From NCBI RefSeq assembly GCF_003318255.1, contig NZ_QOCF01000014.1:310001-374000 (forward strand): a stretch of DNA of 64,000 bases, in the 5' to 3' direction. Numbering within the stretch: position 1 is the first letter of the stretch; each line of letters opens with the position of its first letter. The DNA is from Ruegeria sp. A3M17 (GTDB lineage: Bacteria > Pseudomonadota > Alphaproteobacteria > Rhodobacterales > Rhodobacteraceae). Below are positions 27,677 to 35,879 of the stretch, one piece after another. A program made the position numbers and the translations under genes. The notes under the pieces were generated by a model. The model searched no databases and had not been told where the DNA came from. It saw only the letters and a program-made list of their open reading frames with translations.

Positions 27677-27726
27677 ATTGCGCAGGTGCGAAAGATAATT
27701 GCGCATTGGTCGGGTGCTGATATAAC
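27677..27726 (+). promoter_or_regulatory. Predicted lrp promoter with a direct repeat (possible Lrp autoregulatory site)
   Basis: A promoter-like pair TTGCGC (27699-27704) and TATAAC (27721-27726), 16 bp apart, precedes the Lrp gene by 23 bp. The octamer ATTGCGCA occurs twice, at 27677 and 27698, 21 bp apart (two helical turns), with the second copy overlapping the -35. This phasing suits a multimeric regulator binding one face of the DNA. Confidence 0.5.
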
Positions 27727-27749
27727 AACCGAAAAATTAGGAGCATTTC

Positions 27750-28250
27750 ATGGTCGCGATACGGCTGGATGAGATTGACCGCAAGATTTTGGCAGAATTG
27801 CAGGCAGACGGTCGCATGACCAATGTCGAGTTGGCAAAACGCGTAGGTATTTCAGCGCCGCCTTGCCTGCGGCGCGTGCGTACGTTGGAAGAATCCGGGC
27901 TTATTCGCGGCTACCATGCCGATGTGAACTCACGCGAGTTGGGGTTCGAGGTTCAGGTCTTTGCCATGGTGGGGTTGGAAAGCCAGGCCGAATCCGAACT
28001 TAACGCATTTGAGGAACGCTGCCGCGAATGGCCGCTGGTCCGGGAATGCCACATGTTGAACGGCGAGGTGGACTTTATCCTGAAATGCGTCGCCCCCGAC
28101 CTGAGTAGTTTTCAGCAGTTCCTGACGGGCGAGCTGCTGACCACGCCCAATGTAGCCAGCGTGAAAACATCGCTGGTTATTCGCGGCGCCAAGGACGAAC
28201 CCGGCGTTCCCTTCGACGTTCTGGAAGAACGAATGAACCGGACGGCGTGA
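27750..28250 (+). CDS. Lrp/AsnC-family transcriptional regulator
   Basis: A 166-residue regulator. The N-terminal winged helix-turn-helix is at about 6-65 (LDEIDRKILAELQADGRMTN, split here, then VELAKRVGISAPPCLRRV), and the C-terminal RAM/AsnC effector domain at about 70-150 (AMVGLE..., GEVDFILK). Such proteins sense amino acids and form octamers. An AGGAG ribosome site is 5 nt before the ATG. It is divergent from trxB and may control both itself and trxB through the shared 226-bp region. Calling it Lrp itself rather than a paralogue is not justified by sequence alone. Confidence 0.92.
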   Translation: MVAIRLDEIDRKILAELQADGRMTNVELAKRVGISAPPCLRRVRTLEESGLIRGYHADVNSRELGFEVQVFAMVGLESQAESELNAFEERCREWPLVRECHMLNGEVDFILKCVAPDLSSFQQFLTGELLTTPNVASVKTSLVIRGAKDEPGVPFDVLEERMNRTA

Positions 28251-28366
28251 ACATCATTCGCTTTTGATGCGGTTTTGACGGCGGCAGAAATGCTGCGACC
28301 GTCAATGATAGAACCCAACTAATTATCAGCTGCATAATGCCCCCACACTGCAGTTAGTTATTGTTT

Positions 28367-29155
28367 TCAGGCCGTAAGCGCGTCTACCTCACCGTCTCCG
28401 GCGCGCGGCAGAACCAGCGGGCCAAAATCGTTCAGCGATTCGATATGCGCGAACAAGTTCAGGTAGATCGACCTAAGCGATCGGCTGACCTGACGCACGG
28501 CGTTCACTCCCGGATGATAGGATTCGAATTGCAGGCCGTCGACCTTGATGACCGAGTGGCGTTTCAGGCAGATGTGAAACAGTTCAATCGGTGTCGGCGG
28601 CAGCGTTTCGATCACGCTCATACCGTCCTGGAACTCATGGACAGGGGTCAGAATTTCGGCCCCGTCGTGCAAATGGCGCAGATGCGCAGGTGCGCCCAGC
28701 AGACGTGCTGCGGGTCCCGCGATTACGCCGGACAGCGGTTTTTGCATGCCAAATGTATCGGCCATGATCCGAGTTAGCGGGCGTGTTCGGCCACGCGAAT
28801 CCTCGCGCCCGGGAATCAGGGTCACCGACCCCTTCCACAACACGGTCTGCAGCGCGCCATCCTGTGTCAGAACCAAATCGCCCGGCAGCAGATCTTCGAT
28901 CGCCAATGGGCCGTTTTCGGTTTCCACCAGGGATCCGCGTGTAAAGGCACAAAAGGCGTCTTCGAACATGGGCAATGCCGGGGCGATGTGGCGCGTTTGC
29001 GAAACATCTCCGTTTGGCATCAAGGTACTGACCTCATAGCGCCGCAACTGCGCCTTTGGTCTTGCTTTTGTCCTTGGGATTTCGCGCAGCATGGCCGAAG
29101 TTTCGACCGCGTTTCTGGCTGCGCGCGTCAAGGAATGTGGAATTGTCATTTTCAT
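28367..29155 (-). CDS. Stand-alone Hint (hedgehog/intein-type) domain protein
   Basis: A 262-residue protein whose middle (about 68-215) is a Hint domain: FCAFTRGSLVETENGPLAIE (split: FCAFTRGSLV, GPLAIE), then DLLPGDLVLTQDG, and an RHSVIKVDGL segment. A Cys sits at the expected autoprocessing position, but the motif is CAF rather than the usual CF. There are no haemolysin-type repeats or extein. The first 60 residues are basic and unconserved. Such orphan Hint proteins are common in roseobacters with unknown function. Its 5' side faces a 0.7-kb gene-poor stretch. Confidence 0.78.
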   Translation of the reverse strand: MKMTIPHSLTRAARNAVETSAMLREIPRTKARPKAQLRRYEVSTLMPNGDVSQTRHIAPALPMFEDAFCAFTRGSLVETENGPLAIEDLLPGDLVLTQDGALQTVLWKGSVTLIPGREDSRGRTRPLTRIMADTFGMQKPLSGVIAGPAARLLGAPAHLRHLHDGAEILTPVHEFQDGMSVIETLPPTPIELFHICLKRHSVIKVDGLQFESYHPGVNAVRQVSRSLRSIYLNLFAHIESLNDFGPLVLPRAGDGEVDALTA

Positions 29156-29380
29156 TCCGTCCCCTCTAAAATACCGTCCAGACGGGTAGAGCCCTCCGTA
29201 CAGGGCAATCTGACCGGCGTTTTCTTTGTCTTTAATGAGAGAGCGACCATAATGCGCACGCCATTCCGGCGTCGCGACGCGATAAATTTCCGCTTTTCTT
29301 TGGTCAACACACTGACCCCCCAGACAAACTCACTAAAACGCAGGCGGAAATTACCTGCGCACACACACCCCTGAACATGG

Positions 29381-29438
29381 CCGCTGGAAATTTCAGCGGT
29401 TAGTCACACATCGGCCCGGAGCACCCCTCCGATGTGTG
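29381..29438. repeat. Two adjacent hairpins in the 29-kb intergenic region
   Basis: First hairpin: CCGCTG/CAGCGG (29381-29386 with 29394-29399). Second: a perfect 10-bp stem CACACATCGG/CCGATGTGTG (29405-29414 with 29429-29438). Neither has a T-run. They may end the small minus-strand ORF transcript at 29481-29609 or belong to a structured RNA. Confidence 0.5.
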
Positions 29439-29480
29439 TCTTGACCCTTGGAACCGGCAGCATGGTTCCTTGGGCTTTGG

Positions 29481-29609
29481 TCAGCGTTGGCGTGCCAAGC
29501 GGCGCGCGACCCTGACCGAAGAACTGGAAACCCGTTTCCACGGCATTTCCGGTGCCTGCTCTCGCGTCGCCGCAACAACGGCGCTGAGAAAGCGAGATTT
29601 AACCTTCAT
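29481..29609 (-). CDS. Candidate 42-residue basic protein
   Basis: An ATG at 29609 with an AGGAA ribosome site about 9 nt upstream opens a 42-codon frame: MKVKSRFLSAVVAATREQ..., then MPWKRVSSSSVRVARRLARQ. The product is very basic and could form an amphipathic helix. It lies alone in a 0.7-kb gene-poor region with two hairpins downstream. I have a weak impression that similar short basic proteins occur in Rhodobacterales, but cannot confirm it. It may equally be chance. Confidence 0.4.
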   Translation of the reverse strand: MKVKSRFLSAVVAATREQAPEMPWKRVSSSSVRVARRLARQR

Positions 29610-29878
29610 GTTATTATTCCTGCTCGTATCAGGTTGAACACCCGGTTTCCCTTGTCGGATCACTGTGATGCGTCAATACGGCACCGATAAGGCTGATCCG
29701 GGGTTAAAGCAGCAAAGTTGAAGGTCGGCAGATCCTCTTCTTTCGGAATGCCTCGCACTGCTGGAAAATCACTTGATAAACATCTGAGTGCGGACAATAA
29801 AAATCAAAATGTCTCGACTCAAACAGACACAACAAATGTGGCAAAAAAGCGGCGATTTTGCCACAATTGGGGCGCGGG

Positions 29879-30637
29879 TTATAATTTAATGGCGGAAATC
29901 AGGCGGCCGTAATCGGCCTCTTTCGCGTGGGTTGAGCGGCGGTAGGAATAGAATCTGTCCGGGTCTGAATAGGTGCAGTGCCGCGTCCATTCGGCCTGAC
30001 CCACGCCAGCTTGCCGCAACTTGTGCAAACCAAAGGCGGGCAGGTCAAACTGCAACCGATCCCCATTACCGTTTGCAAAGAACCTGAGATTATCGGGCGA
30101 ATCCGCAGCGAATTCATCCAGGAAATCTGGGCCGACCTCATAGGCGCCTTGTGAAATAGTAGGACCAATGACAGCGACGGTGTTTTCCCGCTGCGCGCCC
30201 AATGCCTCCATCGCGTCCAGGGTTGCCTCTAATACACCGTCCAAAGCACCGCGCCACCCGGCATGCGCGGCGCCGATCACGTTCGCGTCAGAATCGGCAA
30301 ACAGGACCGGTTGGCAATCCGCTGTCAGAATCGTCAGAGCCAGTCCCGGGGTTGCGGTGACAACCGCATCCGCTTTGGTTTTGTCGCCATTTATCGGAGC
30401 GTCCACCGTCAGAACAGTTGGGGAATGCACTTGATGCACGCCGACCAATGCGTCCGGGCTGACCTCCATAGCGGCGGCGACGCGCTGACGGTTCACTGCC
30501 ACTGCTTCGGTTTGGTCAGACGAGCCATAGCCGCAGTTTAAGCCCGCGAATATTCCGGAAGACGCACCGCCTCGACGGCTGAAGAACCCGTGGCGGACAG
30601 GCGATAGGACGTCCGAGGTCAGAATTTCCAATGTCAT
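29879..30637 (-). CDS. pgeF: Peptidoglycan editing factor PgeF (laccase-domain, YfiH)
   Basis: A 252-residue polyphenol-oxidase-fold protein that, in the characterised family, removes misincorporated amino acids from cytosolic peptidoglycan precursors. Metal-site motifs are visible: HQVHSP (68-73), TADCQPVLF (106-114) and GAAHAGWRGAL. It overlaps the upstream methyltransferase (ATGA at 30634-30637), making an lgt-midA-pgeF operon, a common order in alphaproteobacteria. Older annotation would call it laccase or COG1496. Confidence 0.92.
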   Translation of the reverse strand: MTLEILTSDVLSPVRHGFFSRRGGASSGIFAGLNCGYGSSDQTEAVAVNRQRVAAAMEVSPDALVGVHQVHSPTVLTVDAPINGDKTKADAVVTATPGLALTILTADCQPVLFADSDANVIGAAHAGWRGALDGVLEATLDAMEALGAQRENTVAVIGPTISQGAYEVGPDFLDEFAADSPDNLRFFANGNGDRLQFDLPAFGLHKLRQAGVGQAEWTRHCTYSDPDRFYSYRRSTHAKEADYGRLISAIKL

Positions 30638-31701
30638 GGTTCCAGTCCCGGTGGAGGTGCAGCATAAGAAGGATAGAGGCCCAGTACTTTGAACAGATTT
30701 CCCATTTCCTCGGGATGCGTCAACCGGCGATGTGCAGCAATGAGCGTCTCAAGCTCAGACCCGCCGAGTGGCGCAGCCAGCGCCTGTGCGCGGGGCGTGA
30801 TGCCCAGCCGTTCCAGAAACATGCCCTGAGGTGTCAGCTTTGTATGGGCGCAACCGGCGGCGCGTGCGGCAATAGCAAGGGGCTCGAAATCTACATGCGC
30901 GGTCAGATCCGCCCGACCCGGAGCTTGCAGGGGATCAACAACTTCATGTGATTGCAAAGCTTGAAACGTGTCGCCCAGCGAATGCCAGTCACCGTAATCC
31001 ACGATCAGACCCGCCCCGCCATAAGTGGCGATCCGCCCTGCGATCACAGTCAGGATCGGGATTGCGGCCGTGCAAAGTTCAACCAGATCGCCATCTTGGG
31101 TATCGGTCATGCGATCCGTTAGCGCGACCTGAGCTGTGTTCGGCCCCAGCCCATACGTCAGCGATTCGCCCTGCACACCGATCAGACGTTCGCACCAGCC
31201 ATCGCCGTCACGTATGAACTGGCGGATTGGCAGGGCATCAAAAAACTCGTTCGCCACCAAAAACAGGGGGGCTTGGGGCAGGTCGGTGAGTGTATCGATC
31301 CAGCGCGGATTGTGACCGCTCAGCGATTGCGCCTGCCTGTCCCGCAGGGCAGGGGAGGCTTCGAACAAAACAATTTCTGCGACCTCGTGAAACCGGGATA
31401 CGCTGCTGGTTGCGCGCAGGATATCCGCCATCAGAGTGCCGCGTCCCGGTCCCAGCTCGGCCAGAATGAACCTGTCCGGCTTGCCTTGATCCATCCAGCT
31501 TTGCGCCAGAGCAAGCCCGATCACCTCTCCGAACATCTGGCTGATTTCGGGAGCGGTGGTGAAATCCCCCTGCGCGCCCAGCGGATCACGGGTGGTGTAG
31601 TATCCAAACTTGGGGTTCAGCAGGCATTCGGTCATGAAATCGGCCACACTCATCGGGCCATTCAGCGCAATTTGCGCCAGTAGGTGATCCTTAAGGTTCA
31701 T
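30634..31701 (-). CDS. MidA/NDUFAF7-family SAM-dependent methyltransferase
   Basis: A 355-residue class I methyltransferase of the MidA family; the mitochondrial homologue NDUFAF7 dimethylates an arginine of complex I subunit NDUFS2. Visible are [14 protein letters not shown] (near 22-35), [15 protein letters not shown] and the SAM motif [32 protein letters not shown] follows later. The ATG at 31701 overlaps the lgt stop (ATGA); the frame upstream of it lies inside lgt. It sits in the lgt-midA-pgeF operon. The bacterial target is probably NuoD-like (inference). Confidence 0.88.
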   Translation of the reverse strand: MNLKDHLLAQIALNGPMSVADFMTECLLNPKFGYYTTRDPLGAQGDFTTAPEISQMFGEVIGLALAQSWMDQGKPDRFILAELGPGRGTLMADILRATSSVSRFHEVAEIVLFEASPALRDRQAQSLSGHNPRWIDTLTDLPQAPLFLVANEFFDALPIRQFIRDGDGWCERLIGVQGESLTYGLGPNTAQVALTDRMTDTQDGDLVELCTAAIPILTVIAGRIATYGGAGLIVDYGDWHSLGDTFQALQSHEVVDPLQAPGRADLTAHVDFEPLAIAARAAGCAHTKLTPQGMFLERLGITPRAQALAAPLGGSELETLIAAHRRLTHPEEMGNLFKVLGLYPSYAAPPPGLEP

Positions 31702-32585
31702 TGAGTGCGTCGCGCACGCAGCGCAAACCACAGGCCAAGTGCGATCATTGGCAGCGACAGCATTTGCCCCATGGTCAGGCCATAGCCGCCCACGTGCCAC
31801 GCCAACCCCAGTGGATTCCCAGCCGAGACGAACTGTGCGTCTGGCTGACGAAAGAACTCAACGACAAAGCGTGAGGCGCCGTAGCCTGCCAGAAAAACAC
31901 CCATCACCAGACCGGGCTTGTGAAACGCCCCACGCCGATAGGCCATCCACAGTAGAAGTGCGCCCAGCAACAAACCTTCCAGTGCAGCTTCATAAAGCTG
32001 CGAGGGGTGTCGGGCACACATCCCGGCAACAACACCCGGGCAATCCTGTGCGGCACCACCAGGAAAGATCACCGCCCATGGAACGTCGCTGGGTCGCCCC
32101 CAAAGCTCGGCATTAGTGAAGTTCGACAACCGCCCTAACAGCAGCCCAGGCGGGACAGCATGTGCGATCAGATCGGCCAAAGACAATACCGGCACCTGGT
32201 AACGCCGCGCATAGAGATAGGACGCAACGACAACCCCCAGCAGACCACCATGGAAGGCCATGCCGCCCTGCCAGATCATCAAAATCTCTAGTGGATGCGA
32301 TAAGTAATAGGCCGGTTGATAAAACAGAACGAATCCCAGTCGCCCGCCGAGAATCACCCCAAGGATGATCCAGGTGATCAGATCCTCAAGTTGCTGCGGC
32401 TTCATCGGTGGTGTTTGATCAGGCCAGAGGGCCGGGCGCTTCAGCGCCGCAGTACCCAATCGCCATGCGATCAGAATACCGGCGATATAGGCCAGCGCGT
32501 ACCACCTGAGTGCGAACTCCATCCCGAACAGCGAGATCGAGAAAACTTCGGGCGAAAGGTCGGGGAAATTCAGAACAGCCTGCAT
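31698..32585 (-). CDS. lgt: Prolipoprotein diacylglyceryl transferase
   Basis: An inner-membrane enzyme of 295 residues attaching diacylglycerol to the lipobox Cys of prelipoproteins, the first step of lipoprotein maturation. Seven hydrophobic helices are visible, with the key stretches [12 protein letters not shown], the H-bearing [11 protein letters not shown] (about 107-117), [14 protein letters not shown] (the Lgt signature) and the periplasmic HPSQLYEA. It heads lgt-midA-pgeF. Several lipoprotein genes in this window (for example 45967, 57766, 59969) would be substrates. Confidence 0.96.
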   Translation of the reverse strand: MQAVLNFPDLSPEVFSISLFGMEFALRWYALAYIAGILIAWRLGTAALKRPALWPDQTPPMKPQQLEDLITWIILGVILGGRLGFVLFYQPAYYLSHPLEILMIWQGGMAFHGGLLGVVVASYLYARRYQVPVLSLADLIAHAVPPGLLLGRLSNFTNAELWGRPSDVPWAVIFPGGAAQDCPGVVAGMCARHPSQLYEAALEGLLLGALLLWMAYRRGAFHKPGLVMGVFLAGYGASRFVVEFFRQPDAQFVSAGNPLGLAWHVGGYGLTMGQMLSLPMIALGLWFALRARRTQ

Positions 32586-32682
32586 GTGCGTCTCATTGCC
32601 CGGGGTTAGCGGGGCAAGTCAACCTTGAGCCCGGGCCATTCTTTACCCATATAGAGACCAACCGCGATACCGGAGTAAAGCC

Positions 32683-32931
32683 ATGCAAACCCGTAACAAG
32701 ATTCTTGATGACGTTTCCCAACTGATGACCAACGCCATGGGCGTGGCCCAAGGCGCGAAGGACGAGGCCGAAAACGCGATGAAGTCGATGATCGACCGCT
32801 GGCTGGCCGACCGCGATTTCGTCACGCGCGAAGAATTTGATGCTGTGCGCGCCATGGCCCAGAAAGCGCGCGAAGAGAACGCAGCGCTTGAGGCGCGCCT
32901 TGCGACGCTTGAAGCCAAGCTGGACAAATAA
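32683..32931 (+). CDS. UbiK-family accessory factor (BMFP, YqiC-like)
   Basis: An 82-residue helical protein of the BMFP/UbiK family; the enterobacterial member assists ubiquinone biosynthesis. The amphipathic N-terminal half is MQTRNKILDDVSQLMTNAMG. The C-terminal trimeric coiled coil is FVTREEFDAVRAMAQKAREENAALEARLATLEAKL (seen across residues 46-80; written as FVTREEFDAVRAM and LEARLATLEAKL). It is divergent from lgt. A hairpin at 32969-32996 follows. No ubiquinone genes are adjacent. Confidence 0.85.
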   Translation: MQTRNKILDDVSQLMTNAMGVAQGAKDEAENAMKSMIDRWLADRDFVTREEFDAVRAMAQKAREENAALEARLATLEAKLDK

Positions 32932-33245
32932 GTTCCGCACACGCGAGATTTTGAAAAAAAGAAAGCCGCCGCGCAATCCACGCCGGGATTGTGCGGTGTT
33001 GTGTATTCTGACGTCTTGCCAAATTTAATCAAGACAAAGCTGGCGGTGGCACCAATATTTTGATCGCCGTTGCCGACTGTCCACAACTTATTGATGTTAT
33101 CCCCAACAAATAGGGTTGCCAGAACCCTGCCAGCGGCGCACCATATCTAGTACAGGCAGACGGGGGAAGCCCGGCTTGTAGAGCAAGCAACTAGCGCTGG
33201 GGCGCTGCCAGCCCCTAAAAGGCTAGAGATTAGTGAGGTGGCATT
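32932..33245. other. Intergenic region of 314 bp between ubiK and the YbjN gene
   Basis: It contains the hairpin at 32969-32996, a relatively AT-rich middle (33000-33115) with two weak DnaA-box-like nonamers, and a GC-rich stretch (33125-33225) with short stems such as GCGCTGG/CCAGCCC. The latter is probably the 5' untranslated leader of the YbjN gene. No tRNA or known riboswitch is recognised. Confidence 0.5.
32969..32996. terminator. Hairpin terminator after ubiK (possibly bidirectional)
   Basis: CCGCGCAATCC pairs with GGATTGTGCGG (11 bp, one G-T pair). A T-rich tail follows on the plus strand, and an A-rich tract precedes it that would be a T-run on the minus strand. It starts 38 bp after the ubiK stop. 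Confidence 0.65.
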
Positions 33246-33746
33246 ATGGCCCTTTCCGAACAGTTTCTCGAAGAAGACCTTCATCCAATCGACATTGTTG
33301 AACATCTTGCCGAACACCACGACTGGGATTTCGACCGAATCGGGGATGATCAGATTGCCATGGCTGTCGAAGGGCAGTGGCGCACATACTCGATCACTCT
33401 GGCCTGGTCCAACTATGATGAAACGCTCCGTATGGTGTGTTCTTTCGAAATGGAACCGCCTTCCGAGCGCGAGAATGTGCTTTATGAGCTGCTCAACAAG
33501 ATGAATGATCAGTGCTGGGCCGGTGCATTTACGTATTGGGCCAATCAAAAGCTGATGGTCTACCGGTACGGTTTGGTTCTTGCGGGTGGCCAGATGGCCA
33601 GCCCGGAGCAGATCGACACGATGATCACCGCCGCGGTTCTGAGCGCCGAGCGTTATTATCCCGCGATCCAACTGGTAACCTGGGGCAACCGCGATCCCGA
33701 GGATGCCATGCAGGTCGCCATTGCAGAGGCCTACGGCCGCGCGTAA
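33246..33746 (+). CDS. YbjN-domain protein
   Basis: A 166-residue cytosolic protein with the YbjN fold, related to type III secretion chaperone-like alpha/beta proteins: HPIDIVEHLAEHHDWDFDR at the start, QWRTYSITLAWSNYDETLRM in the middle (both split from longer segments) and the helix ENVLYELLNKMNDQCWAG. YbjN proteins in enterobacteria affect motility and stress traits, with mechanism unknown. GAGGTGG precedes the ATG. It leads the ybjN-proC-csaA-dehydrogenase series, a common order in Rhodobacterales. Confidence 0.88.
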   Translation: MALSEQFLEEDLHPIDIVEHLAEHHDWDFDRIGDDQIAMAVEGQWRTYSITLAWSNYDETLRMVCSFEMEPPSERENVLYELLNKMNDQCWAGAFTYWANQKLMVYRYGLVLAGGQMASPEQIDTMITAAVLSAERYYPAIQLVTWGNRDPEDAMQVAIAEAYGRA

Positions 33747-33782
33747 AGATTTGCCCCAAACCGGATAAGGAGAGGGGCAATC

Positions 33783-34598
33783 ATGGACATGTCACGCGTC
33801 GCCGAGCAGGGGCTGGTTCTTCTGGGGTGCGGTAAGATGGGTTCGGCCATGCTCGCCGGTTGGTTGGAGCATGGCCTTCCTACGTCAGCCGTCTGGGTAG
33901 TCGACCCGTATCCTTCGGATTGGCTGAAGGCGCAGGGCGTCAATATCAACACTCCATTACCCGAGGCCCCGGCGGTCGTTTTGGTGGCCGTCAAGCCGCA
34001 GATGATGGGCGCGGCGCTGCCAGCGATCAAAGCACTGGGCGGAGGCGTCAGCCTTTTCGTGTCAGTCGCAGCGGGCACATCCATCGCCACGTTTGAAGCT
34101 TTGTTGGGTGAAGGCACCCCAATCGTGCGGGCGATGCCAAACACACCGGCGGCGATCCGGCAGGGGATCACAGCATTGATCGGCAATACAAACGCCTCAG
34201 ACGCCGATATAGCCCTAACGGAAAACCTACTATCCGCAATCGGAGACACAGTTCGTCTTGAGAACGAGGCGCAGATGGACGCGGTGACCGGGCTTAGCGG
34301 TTCGGGTCCGGCTTACGTTTTCCACCTGATCGAAACGCTGGCAGCGGCAGGACAAGCACAGGGCTTGCCGCATGATCTGGCGATGAAGCTGGCCAAATCG
34401 ACCGTGGCCGGGGCAGGGGCTTTGGCCATGGCGGCCGACGAAGACCCCTCGCAATTGCGCGTCAACGTGACGTCGCCCAACGGTACGACGCAAGCAGCGC
34501 TTGAAGTGCTGATGCATGAGGAAGAAGGTTTCCCCGATCTGCTGCACCGCGCCGTCAAGGCCGCAACTGAGCGTTCCAAGGAGCTGTCCCGTGAGTGA
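33783..34598 (+). CDS. proC: Pyrroline-5-carboxylate reductase
   Basis: Last step of proline synthesis: pyrroline-5-carboxylate to proline with NAD(P)H (271 residues). The Rossmann motif is LLGCGKMGSAMLAGW, AVKPQMM follows, and the canonical ProC signature is intact: VTGLSGSGPAYVFHLIE (split: LSGSGPAY, VFHLIE) and VTSPNGTTQAAL near the C-terminus. It contrasts with the divergent ProC-like paralogue at 17289-18047, which lacks SGSGPAY. It overlaps the downstream tRNA-binding protein by 8 nt. An ATG two codons in is an alternative start. Confidence 0.95.
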   Translation: MDMSRVAEQGLVLLGCGKMGSAMLAGWLEHGLPTSAVWVVDPYPSDWLKAQGVNINTPLPEAPAVVLVAVKPQMMGAALPAIKALGGGVSLFVSVAAGTSIATFEALLGEGTPIVRAMPNTPAAIRQGITALIGNTNASDADIALTENLLSAIGDTVRLENEAQMDAVTGLSGSGPAYVFHLIETLAAAGQAQGLPHDLAMKLAKSTVAGAGALAMAADEDPSQLRVNVTSPNGTTQAALEVLMHEEEGFPDLLHRAVKAATERSKELSRE

Positions 34599-34929
34599 GA
34601 TTTCATTCGACGATTTTCTGAAGGTCGACATCCGGGTCGGTAAGGTCGTCCGCGCCGAGCCTTACCCAGAGGCCCGCAAGCCTGCGATCAAGATGTGGAT
34701 CGACTTTGGTGACGAAATTGGCGAGCGCAGAACCTCGGCCCAGATAACGGCGCATTACGATCCGGCGACGCTTGTGGGCAAGCAGGTGATGGCCGTTGTC
34801 AACTTTCCGCCGCGCCAGATCGGCAAGTTCATGTCCGAGGTTCTGGTGCTGGGCCTGCCCGACGACAAGGGTGAGATCCTTCTGATCGGCCCGGATGGCG
34901 AGGTTCCAACCGGCGGGCGGATGCACTGA
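34591..34929 (+). CDS. csaA: CsaA-type tRNA-binding-domain protein
   Basis: A 112-residue single OB-fold protein of the CsaA/EMAP-II tRNA-binding family: DIRVGKVVRAEPYPEARKPA (11-30), QITAHY and VNFPPRQIGKFMSEVLVLG. In Bacillus, CsaA was proposed as a secretion chaperone; in Gram-negatives its role is unclear, though tRNA binding is likely. It starts at a GTG overlapping the end of proC (GTGAGTGA), so it is translationally coupled; upstream in-frame codons are inside proC. The next gene's ATG shares the stop's last base. Confidence 0.88.
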   Translation: MSEISFDDFLKVDIRVGKVVRAEPYPEARKPAIKMWIDFGDEIGERRTSAQITAHYDPATLVGKQVMAVVNFPPRQIGKFMSEVLVLGLPDDKGEILLIGPDGEVPTGGRMH

Positions 34930-35879
34930 TGAAACTTTTGATCGCACGCCCCATGACCGCCGCTGTCGAGGCGCGCGCCCGCGCCGAATTCGACGTTGAA
35001 ATCCGCAGCAGCACGTTGCCAATGTCGCCCGACGAAATGCCGCGCGCATTGGCTGAGTTCGATGTGGTGGTCCCGACGCTGGGCGATCAGTTTTCGGCCA
35101 CGATTTTTGCTGAAGTGTCGCAGCCACGCTGCAAACTGCTGGCCAATTTCGGCGTAGGGTACAATCATATCGACGTCGCAGCCGCGCAGGCCGCAGGGAT
35201 TCAGGTCTCAAACACGCCCGGCGCTGTTACCGATGCCACTGCTGATATCGCGATGACCTTGCTGTTGTCGACCGCACGCCGCGCAGGCGAGGGGCAACGG
35301 CTGGTCCGTTCGGGCAACTGGCAGGGCTGGCATCCGACCCAAATGCTGGGCCATCACGTGAGCGGCAAACGGGTTGGAATCTTAGGGATGGGCCGTATTG
35401 GTCAGGCGATTGCATGGCGTTGCCATTTCGGTTTCGGGATGGATGTGGCGTATCAGTCACGCAGCCCGAAAGAGGTGGAATTTCCCGCAGAAAACATACC
35501 GGACCTGAAAGAACTGGCCGCTGCAGTCGATTTCCTTGTGCTCGCCGTACCCGGCGGTGCGGAAACGCGCCACCTGATCAATGCGCCGGTGCTGGAGGCG
35601 ATGAAACCTTCGGGCATCTTGATCAACATCGCGCGTGGGGAAGTTGTGGACGAATCCTCCCTGATTGCTGCCCTGCAATCCGGTCAGATCGCAGGCGCGG
35701 GCCTTGATGTGTATGAGTTCGAACCCACCGTTCCGCAGGCCCTGCGCGATATGGAGAATGTGACGATACTGCCCCATCTTGGCACAGCGACCGAAGAGGT
35801 GCGCACTGATATGGGGAATATAGCGCTGGACAACGTTACAGCTTTCGTCGCTGGGCGATCTTTGCCGAATCCAGTCTAG
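34929..35879 (+). CDS. D-isomer-specific 2-hydroxyacid dehydrogenase (glyoxylate/hydroxypyruvate reductase-like)
   Basis: A 316-residue NAD(P)-dependent dehydrogenase of the GyaR/GhrB type. The nucleotide-binding loop is GILGMGRIGQAIA (about 149-161). The catalytic Arg is in NIARGEVVDE, the Glu in LDVYEFEP and the His in LPHLGTAT. The substrate-contact FGVGYNHIDV is present. Likely reactions are glyoxylate to glycolate or hydroxypyruvate to glycerate. It starts directly at the csaA stop and ends in a 4-nt convergent overlap with tdk. Confidence 0.88.
   Translation: MKLLIARPMTAAVEARARAEFDVEIRSSTLPMSPDEMPRALAEFDVVVPTLGDQFSATIFAEVSQPRCKLLANFGVGYNHIDVAAAQAAGIQVSNTPGAVTDATADIAMTLLLSTARRAGEGQRLVRSGNWQGWHPTQMLGHHVSGKRVGILGMGRIGQAIAWRCHFGFGMDVAYQSRSPKEVEFPAENIPDLKELAAAVDFLVLAVPGGAETRHLINAPVLEAMKPSGILINIARGEVVDESSLIAALQSGQIAGAGLDVYEFEPTVPQALRDMENVTILPHLGTATEEVRTDMGNIALDNVTAFVAGRSLPNPV

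Larger units (their letters stand above)
29156..29878. other. Gene-poor intergenic region, 723 bp
   Basis: It lies between the Hint gene and pgeF. It holds the Hint promoter region near 29156-29340, two adjacent hairpins (29381-29438) and a candidate 42-codon ORF (29481-29609, minus). The part from 29640 to 29878 is AT-rich, and I recognise no gene, tRNA or known RNA in it. Short open frames on the plus strand (29434-29690) have no ribosome site and read as noise. Confidence 0.6.

Noticed and set aside
29434..29690. Short overlapping plus-strand open frames in the 29-kb intergenic region
   Set aside because: No ribosome sites, no hydrophobic or repeated pattern, and they overlap a better minus-strand candidate.
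33077..33105. Two DnaA-box-like nonamers (CTGTCCACA and TTATCCCCA) in an AT-richer intergenic region
   Set aside because: Only 7/9 and 8/9 matches, only two copies, and no origin-linked genes (dnaA, hemE, parAB) nearby. Not enough for a replication origin.
33147..33671. 174-codon minus-strand frame opposite the YbjN gene
   Set aside because: It is the shadow of a clear YbjN-domain gene with a good ribosome site; the product has no domain.
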